Of a stretch of DNA of 64,000 nucleotides, positions 12,574-24,500 are shown in pieces. Positions within the stretch are counted from its first letter, which is position 1; each line of letters starts with the position of its first letter. The notes below the pieces were generated by a model. That model was not told where the DNA came from. It worked only from the letters and a program-made list of their open reading frames with translations, and searched no databases. This stretch comes from Mimachlamys varia (lineage: Eukaryota; Mollusca; Bivalvia; Pectinida; Pectinidae), in contig OX392538.1 in the NCBI GenBank assembly GCA_947623455.1, positions 310,001 through 374,000 on the forward strand, read 5' to 3'. The translations under genes and the position numbers were made by a program.

Positions 12574-15500
12574 GTAATGAGATTTCCATTTTCAGTAAAG
12601 GAGAAGTGACTTGTCACTATGCCATAAAGCGTTACTTGGTAATAATTACAGAACTTGTAGGAAGATATGCTTTTCATCCCATATTTAAATCTCAATTTTC
12701 GTCGTCCTACAATTATTCTGTCTCCATTGCAACACAGCTTTTCAATTATAAGCGAACACTGTGACATTATAATATAGATAACCTAACAATAACGCCTTAT
12801 TCAGCATGTTCACGCTTTTTATCTTTATATTGTTATGGTTTAGCTGGACTCATTGATATCGGCAATTTGAATATGATCCCGTACATAAAGCTACGGCAGC
12901 TTTTAAAGAAAGGTTCTTAGTATCGAGAGACTCCATCTATCAAATGGAATGTAAATTTCAATACTAATTAACCCTGATGAGGATTATGCCAGACAATGGG
13001 CTAAACATGAACATGCTGCAATGGATTCACTTTCAAAAGTGGGTGAAGTCTATTGTCCATGAATCTGCTATCCGGAAAAGAGAAAGCAGTTTGCGAAACA
13101 AATTGAACAACAATGTGATGCAGTAGACATTCATAGTATTTATAACGCAAAACAGAATTTAGTTTCCCTAACCCTTACGCACCTGACCCTTCTGCTTCTA
13201 CATTAGTTTAGAAATTTTGGATTCTTACCTTTTGGCCCCTAGCATTACTGAAGAGTCCTAGGAGGACGAAACAGCTGTATGATGCAGTTTAATTCATTTT
13301 TTCGGCATACTGTATATATAACTAAATTTAAGAGGTGCAGCATATGTGTGTGTTACGTGACTTTTATATGATATCCACATTTCCACTTGTTTTTAACTTT
13401 ATACGAAAAAATTAATTTTGAAAATTAAACAAAATGTAGATCAAAGAAACTCTTGGGTGTTCAATTGTCAGAACAGCCCCTAGCGCGCGCTACTTTTCGA
13501 GCGACGGAAACTTTCACGCTTTTCTCCTGGAATGGAGACTTTGAAATATTGTTCGTGAAAAACAACTACCACTGAAAAATAAGTTAATCATGACATTATC
13601 GGACATTTTCTTTTGCACTGTTCAAAGTTATCAGCGCCCATTTGTGTGTTGGTTTACATCTGATATGTAATAAAGCGTTAATAAGAGCCCAGATAGGTGA
13701 AAATGCATGTACTTACATTAATTCGACCAATAGGCCTACTGAAACGATGCTTCATATTCCGAGAATCAGGGAGAGGGACCCTCTACATGTCGGACAGTGA
13801 GTGACTTAAAACTTATATCTGTGTTGATGACGCTCCCTTTTCAATGTTTGAATAGGTTTATTCGATTTTATCCAATAAGTGTTACCAATACGGTAATCTA
13901 AATGGTAAAAAGCCACGTTGTCTTTACTTTCTCGTCCAAACGAGAGTTCGACGTGATATGTATGTTCTTTTAAACTTCATCTCACGTTAGTATTCATAGT
14001 CGTTTCGGGTCATAGTCCTTTAAACGGAACGGAACTTTTTAGGTTGATATTGTGACACTGCAGCGCAAATTCAAATATATGTAAATATGGAGATGCATAA
14101 ACAGCATCCATTGTACATTAACTTTACGTACTTCGCATAAACAACCTTATTATCTTATGTTTAGAACATGCAATAATTAAGTTAAACTTTCACGTTAATG
14201 TATGTAAAATAAGACTACTGATACTCTTTTACCAAGCTACCTGTTCTTTTCTCATTCATAGTTTCACATGTCCTTTTGCAGCAAGCCCTAATCGCCCTGT
14301 CGGCGGCTCTGGTCGTGTCCTCCTTTGTGGCGGAAGTGGCGTGTGCGTCTGACATACCAGACATCAGGAGGGATCTCCTCAGCTCTACCTTGTTAATGAA
14401 TGGCGTCACCACGCTAATGATGGTCACCCTGGGAACAAGGTCAGGTATACTATATATAGAAAACATCTTCATCAGAATCAAATATAGTTATATATTTGTA
14501 CTGTCTATAGAGAAAACATCTCTTCTTGAATCTAATATAGCTATATATATGAACTGTCTATAGAGAAAATATCTTTTTCTGGAATCTAATATAGCTATAC
14601 ATATGAACTGTCTATAGAGAAAACATCTCTCCCAGAATCAAATATAGCTATATATGTTTATTGTATAGAGAAGGGAAATGTTTGCTTCGTTAGCGTATAA
14701 TTATGTAAAAATAATCAGAGAATACCAAAGCGTCAACAAAACCATAATCCAAACTCAAAATCGATTAAACTATGGGCAAAATAGGAACAAAGGAAAACTT
14801 TACATGGAGACTCTCGGAAAAGCACAAGAGAATAAGACCAGGTGTTTAAAAAGAGTAAGCGTCATCTGCTTCATCGACGACAACCGCCATGTAAATCTTG
14901 GTCACATCCAAGTAAGCATCAATCCTCAAAATGAGAAACGAGTCATCATGGTCATCACAACAAGTAAACACACTAACAAGCAAACTCAAAAATGTCCATC
15001 TTCATATCACACAAAGATACAGAATATTTCTCGATGAGATCAAGGTGGCGACCATTAAACTTGCCCATAGTCTTCATCAACCTGCATCTCTTCAATCGCT
15101 GTGCCGTAAGTTTGTTCGTCAGCAGTTGACATCTATCACGAAAATATCGATATTCAGAGCAAGCCCTAGAATAACGAATCAATTGCGCATGTTAACACCA
15201 TAGGATGGAGAAGCAGGGATGTTACTATCAAGAAAGGAAAAGTAATTTGTAATTCTATAATCTGATATTTTATTGAATACGATAAACTCAAGAATGGAAT
15301 CGTGTGTCTTTGCTTCTGTGATAATTTGGATTTTAATGGATTTGTATAAGTCACCCTTTAATAGTATACACATTACAATATGTACTAACAAGAGGACCAT
15401 GTGGAATATTAGCGCTGCTAAGCAGGTCGTTTATCCTCAATAAATACACTTCATTGTTATCATATTTATCATCATTTATTTTTTAAATTTATTTGTTATT

Positions 15501-18500
15501 CATTTTAAATAGTATTACAAGACATACATAAATACATACACAAAAACATACATGCAGGTTGTTACAACATATCATTAATACATTATGATGATATTTTATT
15601 ACAATTTTTTTTAATGAGGTCATGAATAATGGTGGTAAATTATATATAAATTTGAAATATACATACACTTGAATGACTAAAAATGACAAAACAGAAACAA
15701 AACAAAACGACAAAAAAAAAACAACAACAACAACAAGGACTTGTACATAAACACACAGACATAGACATGAGACGAATATTGTCGACCCTTGTCAGTTACC
15801 TTTCTATAATTGATATAGTAATGTAATTTATTTTAAAAGAATATTGTTAATTATAATGATCAGCTATAGCTACTCCACTGACTTCTGAAACAATCAATAA
15901 TGACGGAAATTAAAGTTTATTGAACAAGTGGTTTTAGAAAAGAGAAACAGCGACTACAAAGCTAAAAGTAATAATAATAATAATGATAGAAAATAATTCC
16001 ATATGTTCATTTAAAGATTTTAAAATTGTAGCCATTCATTTATTTGAGCTATAAGCTGTTCTTTATTTTTATAATTAGTAGTGCATATAAGAGTTTTGTG
16101 TGCTCTTAATTCAAATTTAATATGATTTTTTAAACTGCTAAGATTAAGATCCATTTCTACACATTTACTTTTGTATATGTACTGTTTTATAGTTAATATA
16201 ATAAGATTCTCTAGATTGAACTTTTGTTTGGTGTTTGTTTATGTTTATCATATTTATCATCATCATTATCCTATGGCCACCAGCTTTTCCACGATGTTGT
16301 CAGTTAATGGATATGATAGATAGTCTACATAAGTCCATTCGGCATTGAATTTATAAATAGAGTGTTAGAGACAAAACAAATAACAATTGACTTTGCTAAG
16401 GTAAGATTTTTCTGAGAGACAAAGCAAATCACAATTGACTTTGCTAAGGTAAGATGTTTCTTAGAGACAAAACAAATAACAATTGACTTTGCTAAGGTAA
16501 GATTTTTCTTAGAGACAAAGCAAATCACAATTGACTTTGCTAAGGTAAGATGTTTCTTAGAGACAAAACAAATCACAATTGACTTTGCTAAGGTAAGATG
16601 TTTCTTAGAGACAAAACAAATAACAATTGACTTTGCTAAGGTAAGATGTTTCTTTACGAGCATGTGAAGTAAAGGATCTCCGAGCAACACTGCAGGCAAA
16701 ACGTCTGAGAATTCTTCAACTGATAACAACAATGTAGTGCTTATGTCGAGCGATAAGAAATTAAATCCATAGTCAATGATGAATACTTTGACACAGGTCA
16801 ACTTTCCAATCTTCTTCAGGCTGCCACTGTTTCAAGGTCCTGCTGCTGATTATGTCATCCCATTAGTAGCTATGAAAATGATTGATCCAGATGTTTGTAA
16901 AATACCACAAGGTAACTATCTTTATGTTTTTATCATAAGTATGATTATACATATACGGTTTTGAAATTATTTTTCAAGACAGGCATTATACATATAACAG
17001 TTAAGCACCTCTAGCGAGCAGTAGTTTATCACACATGAACATTGATGATAACTTATAGTGGTACTTCAGTACAATATCCGTGTACATATGTACCAGAAAG
17101 TGATCACTATAAAAACATAGCATTACACACAAACATGTAGCGGTAGTGGGAAGAGATGGACTGGTGTGACTATAAATTTTATGTATACTTCCCTGTTTTT
17201 ACAAGATGACGTCAGTGATAGTATTTTACCATCGTTTTGGGGATTTACATTTAAAATCAGCATCTTAATAATTCGTTTTAGTTATCCAGATATGATTCTT
17301 TTGTTCATTAAAAACAAAAAAGGATATATCATAAAATTTTGCAAAATCTAGATATTTGAATTGACTACAACGTCTTATTTATATTTGACCGTTACCTATT
17401 GGCCAGTAGTACTCAGGGCCTCCAAGTTATTAAAAGAGTGTATCTTAAATATTTTACATATTAACTATGTAACCTTGAAAGTAGGTCAGTCATTAACTTG
17501 AGGAAACTGTATCACTCTGCCTCCGGCACCTACTGCCAAACGTCCTGGCATTAGGTCCAATAGAGGAAATGATTTGATAAACGTCTTCCCACATCTACAG
17601 GCACAGACCAGCTCCTCAATGTAAACATGACAGTGGACAGCCTCGGGTCGAGTTTCAATGTCAACGCCACAGACCTGCATGCCATGGAAATAAAAAGAAA
17701 TTTCGCCCTAACAAAACTCTGTCAGGTAGGTAAAAAAAGTGATATTATTCATTTTAAAGCATTTCTCTAGCGGTCATTTTCAGATTTAACAGTTGCAGAT
17801 AACAGCTGCAGACATGTCGTGTAGTATCAGGGATAATTTCACGTATCACAACTGTAATATCTGGTATCATTTTATGTATTACAACTATAATATCTGGTAT
17901 CATTTCATGTATTACAACTGTAATATCTGGTATCATTTCACGTATTACAACTGTGATATCTGGTATCATTTCATGTATTACAACTATAATATCTGGTATC
18001 ATTTCACTATTACAACTATAATATCTGGTATCATTTCACGTATTACAACTGTAATACCTGGTATCATTTCATGTATTTCAACTGTAATATCTGGTATCAT
18101 TTCACGTATTACAACTGTAATATCTGGTATCATTTCAAGTATTACAACTGTAATATCTGGTATCATTTCACGTATTACAACTATAATATCTGGTATCATT
18201 TCACGTATTACAACTGTAATACCTGGTATCATTTCACGTATTACAACTGTAATATCTGGTATCATTTCACGTATTACAACTATAATATCTGATATCATTT
18301 CACTATTACAACTATAATGTCTGGTATCATTTCACGTATTACAACTATAATATCTGGTATCATTTCACGTATTACAACTATAATATCTGGTATCATTTCA
18401 CGTATTACAACTATAATATCTGGTATCATTTCACGTATTACAACTGTAATATCTGGTATCATTTCACTATTACAACTGTAATATCTGGTATCATTTCACG

Positions 18501-21500
18501 TATTACAACTATAATATCTGGTATCATTTCACTATTACAACTGTAATATCTGGTATCATTTCACGTATTACAACTGTAATATCAGGTATCACTTCACGTA
18601 TTACAACTGTAATATCTGGTATCATTTCATTATTACAACTGTAATATCTGGTATCACTTCACTATTACAACTGTAATATCTGGTATCATTTCACGTATCA
18701 CAACTGTAATATCTGGTATCATTTCACGTATTACAACTGTGATATCTGGTATCATTTCACGTATTACAACTGTAATATCTGGTATCACTTCACTCTTACA
18801 TCTGTAATACCTGGTATCATTTCACTATTACAACTGTAATACCTGGTATCATTTCACGTATTACAACTGTTATATCTGGTATCATTTCACGTTTTACAAC
18901 TGTAATATCTGGTATCATTTCATGTATTACAACTGTAATATCTGGTATCATTTCATGTTTTACAACTGTAATATCTGGTATCACTTCACTATTACAACTG
19001 TAATATCTGGTATCATTTCATGTATTACAACTGTAATATCTGGTATCATTTCACTATTACAACTGTAATATCTGGTATCATTTCACGTATTACAACTGTA
19101 ATATCTGGTATCATTTCACATATTACAACTATAATATCTGGTATCATTTCACGTATTACAACTGTAATATCTGGTATCATTTCACTATTACAACTGTAAT
19201 ATCTGGTATCATTTCACGTATTACAACTGTAATATCTGGTATCATTTCATTTATTACAACTGTAATATCTGGTATCATTTCACTATTACAACTGTAATAT
19301 CTGGTATCATTTCACGTTTTACAACTGTAATATCTGGTATCATTTCACGTATTACAACTGTAATATCTGGTATCATTTCATGTATTACAACTGTAATATC
19401 TGGTATCATTTCACTATTACAACTATAATATCTGGTATCATTTCACGTATTACAACTGTTATATCTGGTATCATTTCACGTATTACAACTATAATATCTG
19501 GTATCATTTCACGTTTTACAACTGTAATATCTGGTATCATTTCACGTATTACAACTATAATATCTTGTATCATTTCACGTATTACAACTGTAATATCTGG
19601 TATAATTTCATGTATTACAACTGTAATATCTGGTATCATTTCATGTATTAAAACTGAAATATCTGGTATAAGTTGACGTACAATTAACGATTATTTTCTT
19701 CAATATTTGTATTTCAAAACCAAGTACTTTAGGAAATAATGAGGGAATAGAATAATGGCAGAATTTATGGTCGCCATCCTGATCTCGTCGAGAAATATTC
19801 TATATCTGTGTGGGGTATGAAGATGGACGTGGATGTGACCAAGATATATATGGCAGGTGTCGTCGATGAAGCAGAAGACGCTTACTCTTCCGGAACACAT
19901 GGTCTTATCATATTGTGCTTTAACGAGAGTCTCTTTATAAATGTTTTCTTTGTTCCTATTTTGGCTCGAGTTTAACCGTTTTTAGGATTATGGTTTTGTT
20001 GACGCTTTGTTTTTTTCTGATTTTTTTCTGTGACAGTTCCAGGGATGTTTGATTCTGGTCGGGATAATCCACTGCCTGGTCGGACTCACAGGAGCGGCTG
20101 GAATTCTACTCAAGTTTGTTGGACCGATCACAGTTGTCTCCGCCATCTTTCTTGCTGCCATTTTCCTGTCGCGTGCTTCTGCTAAGTTTGCAAGAGTACA
20201 TTGGGGGATTAGCGTTGTGTAAGTACATATTTAAACAGGGTTATCATTTTTAAAGAAACAAGCCATAACTAATTTGATAATTAAATGACGCCTAAACATT
20301 ATATGTAATGTAACATTCAAAGATGGCACTTCAATGCTTAACATCCCATATGGCTGACCATATGTTATATGATTTTCAACAGCGTTTCCATACTGCAGAC
20401 AGTATTGAATATGATGGTCTCAACTTCCTTTGGTCTGATTTAGCTAACTTTGACCTTCTTTGAAGCAGTGTTGCTCACAACAAAATTAGCTCAAATGATA
20501 ACTTGACGTCCGTCAAATTTGATATAAAATATATCAGCTACTTACCTCAATCTTGACTTTATCTATGACCAACACGGACAGCTTACTACTAGAATATACA
20601 TAACGATTTACATTTTCCGATCGTGAACTTTCCCTTTTTTATAGTAAAATCCTGCTTCTTCCGCCAATGGTGTTGCAGTTGATTCGTTATTTAAAGGATT
20701 CGTTGCGAAATATTCTGTATCTTTGTATAAAAGGAATGTAGACGATTTGAATATGCTCATTAGTATGCCTACCTACTCATTTCTCATTTTGAGGACGTGA
20801 CATTTGCTTTGTTGTAACCTAGACTTAAGCGCAGGTATCGTCGGAATACTATAACGCTTTAGGAACACCTACTTTCCCTGGTACTTTCCCAGTATTTCGG
20901 TGTAAATATTTTCTTTTACTCGTTTTTTTTTTCCTACAGTAGTTCAATATAATTTTATTTCGGATCTTTGCTGACATTATCATCTTTGTTCTTTGGGGTT
21001 TTTTTTTCTTTCACTAATAACCATACCTTAATCATTGTATTAATACACTTAGTTGCTATGGACTTATGTATGCACTTACAGGACAGCAGTAACCGCCCTC
21101 GTATTGTCGCTATACCTTGGTAACCGGAAGACGCCGTGTCCGGCCTGGTCAAAGAAGAAAGGATTCCACATCATCTGGTATCCCTTTCACCAAGTATTTT
21201 CGGTAACTTTTCATCTATGTTCCTTACAGTCATGACATGTAATGTTTCAATTCTGATAATCCTTCCCGACTGAAGCTCAATATAAAAACAGAATTCGCCA
21301 ACTAAACAAGCACTTTTGCATGGTTTTACAAAATCATCAAACAGCTTAGCAAATTGCATGCCAAAAAAGGTGCGCGATTGGACATGATGTATTGATACTG
21401 ATGAAGATATTCTGTTAAAAGAAGCAATACATCTTCTATATCGATGATGACCGTTAACAGGGGGGTTAAGTGAGTTGACACTAACCAATAAAGAGGATGT

Positions 21501-24500
21501 TTCATATGAAACGATATACGTAACACACAGTTCGGTAATCATAGATTGGACGTTAGAGTATACGAAGGTAGGTTTCCCTGATAGACATTACAATCATATG
21601 TAATGATTTATATTTAACAAATATTGCATTGCACTGACGAAGCTGGGGTCCATATACATATTTTTGGATGACAGACCAGTCTATAAACTCCCACATTGCC
21701 CCAAGTGCCCGAAACACAACCACATAATATGCAATAAAACAGACCATTAGGTCAGATGCTATTTTGCCTATTGTCTGGAATAATGACGTCACAACATTTT
21801 ATATAACGTCATCCTGCAATTGTGATGTCAACATATATAGCGTCGGCCCATAGTCCTTGACTCCGGGCCAATACATAAAGAATATTACATCGTAAAATCC
21901 ATATTGCATGCCATATTAGCTCGAGGACCCAATATCAGACCGAGGACTTCAGCCCGAGGTTTGATATTTGTTGAGGGCTGATACACCATGTCATATTGAT
22001 TTTATCATGTTTTATTATGTTTATCATATACTTAACAGTGAATTTTTAATTTAAAATTGTAATAAAACAAAACAACAGATTTATGTTTGCGATAAACATT
22101 TTACTGACAGAGTACAATAATGCAAAAAATGCAAGGTATCTGTCAAGTTTCTTCGGATCTAGTTCATTCTAATCGATTTTGAGTTACGATTATGATTTTG
22201 TTAACGCTTCGGTGTTTTTTAATTTATCTTCAATGTCTCTTTCCTCGTTCCTAGTCTTTAACAAAGTAGACTCAGTTTTTCTTACGGTATTCTGCTTTCT
22301 CATTTTTTTCACCAAATTTTCGAGTTGACACATCTGAAGCAATGTGCTCTCTCACTGTGACATCTTCATTGAAAAATATCTATTTTTCCTGCACTTGTTG
22401 GTATACTTTGTCAAATTGTTAGTTGTCTGTTTCGTCCTGAGCTATGCCTCTCTTATGTATAAGGTTATCAATCCCAATAATCCTTTCCGGTAACGAATTA
22501 AAAACTAGTTCACCCTCTGACATTCTGACCGGTGTTTATAAAAAAAGGTTGTCTGCTGAGTTATCGGAATATCTCGGACGATTCCATCAAGGTTACCTAA
22601 CGGAACACCCACGAGGAGTTCTGAAAGCTGTGAAGTGCATTTTCGGACCGCCGGTCTGATTATGGGTCAAATACTAAGTATATGATAAACGAAACAAGTG
22701 ACAGGAGCAACTACTAGAATCGTATAGGCACTTAAGTGAATAAGGTATATTATGATGTCATATCTATCTGATGTTATTGGATTGATGTGTTATTGATTTA
22801 GTATATTGGATTTGAGATCTGCTTGTTGTATTAAATACATTAACGTAAATAATTTGTTTTAGATTCTTATAGGCTTACTTGTTGGCTGGGGTCTGTCTGC
22901 TATACTAACGACTACAGGAATGCTAACAGACGATCCGTCCCAGGCAGAGTACATGGCACGGACAGACGCACGTGCTGATATTGTCACGAAAGCAAACTGG
23001 TTCAAAATACCATATCCAAGCAAGTTCCCTGAATATTTTTTACCAAACATTCGATGTTTTCTCAAAGACGTCAGGGAAGAAAAAGAAGTGGAACACTAAG
23101 ACTTTTATATATAATTCCTTTATTATTTTGTTGGGTTAAGAATTGTCACATTAACACAGTTATAGAATATCTAAACTGTAGGCCGCCATTTGTATTAGAA
23201 TGTTAATGCTTGTACAGTAATGTGTAAAAAACATATACTAGAACCGATTCCGGACCGGATTCACTCTTATTCTGTTCCGTACACAAATACTCTTGCTGAA
23301 TTGGATTCACTTTCAAAGTTGGTGAAGTCTATTAGGTCTTGCATTCAAAAACGAATATGCAGTTTGCGTTACAAAATGAAAACTAAACATAAGTCAATTT
23401 TTTTACCCCGATCTACATGAGTAATTTGTGGTTGTGTCTGCAGACAAAGCATCTAACAACTTGATAATTGTTTGCAAACACTATTACATGTATTGCTTGC
23501 AAAAATATTAGGCCTGCTTGATAAACAAGGTAGCCCTACTTACACAATGACCGGTTTTTCGAAAGATGAAATACTATCTAACCATGCTTCAGTATTACAA
23601 TCGTGCAAGATACCTGTTAATGAGAAAGACGCTGACCTACTTCGTTTTTTATTGGATGCCTAAACTACACAAGGATCCTTATAAGCAACGTTTTATCGCT
23701 GGCTCTGCTTATTGCTGGACCAAGCCTTTATCAAAACGTCTTACTCCCATTCTACCAGAGCTTCAGACTTATGTGACACTGTTTTCTCCAGGAATTGAAT
23801 AAACGGATGTGGATTTTAAAAAAAACTCGAAAGATCTTTCGATCAATCTTGGAGCATGTTTTTTTACCATGTACACTACCATACTTCATACAAAACTGAA
23901 GGAACAACGTAGATATCTCGTTATGAGAGCTTTCGTTTCCAAGAAAGGCGGACGACGATACAAATATATGGTATTGAGCTATCTTGGAGAATACTTTGTG
24001 AAAAACACGACAAAAGCTAAGAGGAAATATACTGAAGAAGATAAAGTGCGAATGATTGAATTCCTGGTCGACAATATTTTTGTTGAGTTGAGATGAAAGA
24101 TTTTCCAGCAGACTGTTGACATTCCCATTGGAACAAACTGTGTCCCGCTCTTATCTCACTTGCTTTTGTTTTCATACGAAGCTGAATTTGTGGAAGCACT
24201 AATCAGTATATGTAACAAAAACTTGCCAAATCTTTTAATTTCACTTTCTGATATGTCGACGATGCGTTGTCTATAAACAACAAGAAGATTACTGACCAAG
24301 TCGATAGTATGTACCCTTCCGAACTGGAAATAAAGGACACAACAGACTCTTCTACATCAGCTGCTTACCTCGATCTCTACTTACACTATGACAAACATTG
24401 AGAGCTTACAGCTAAGTTATACGATAAACATAACGATTTCAATTTATCGATCGTGAACTTTCCATTTCTTGATAGCAACATTCCTACTATTCCATCTGTT

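Larger units (their letters stand above)
12574..14281 (+). other. SLC23 intron 1
   Basis: 1708-bp intron between CAG|GTAATG and TTTTGCAG|CAAGCC. It holds a decayed PLE piece at 12975-13330, described separately. The rest (12574-12974 and 13331-14281) is AT-rich unique sequence in which I recognise no gene or tandem array. Confidence 0.85.

Noticed and set aside
12321..12767. 148-codon open frame on the minus strand
   Set aside because: Antisense shadow of SLC23 exon 1; no recognisable domain.
16325..16801. 158-codon minus-strand frame of 16-residue repeats
   Set aside because: Product of the 48-bp minisatellite period.
21553..21792. 79-codon minus-strand open frame in SLC23 intron 6
   Set aside because: No domain recognised, no splice or promoter support; could be a fossil fragment but unproven.
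22863..23099. Exon 7 as a terminal exon with read-through to a stop
   Set aside because: The added residues are unrelated to the family, while the GC donor restores full-length homology with exon 8. May exist as an alternative isoform.
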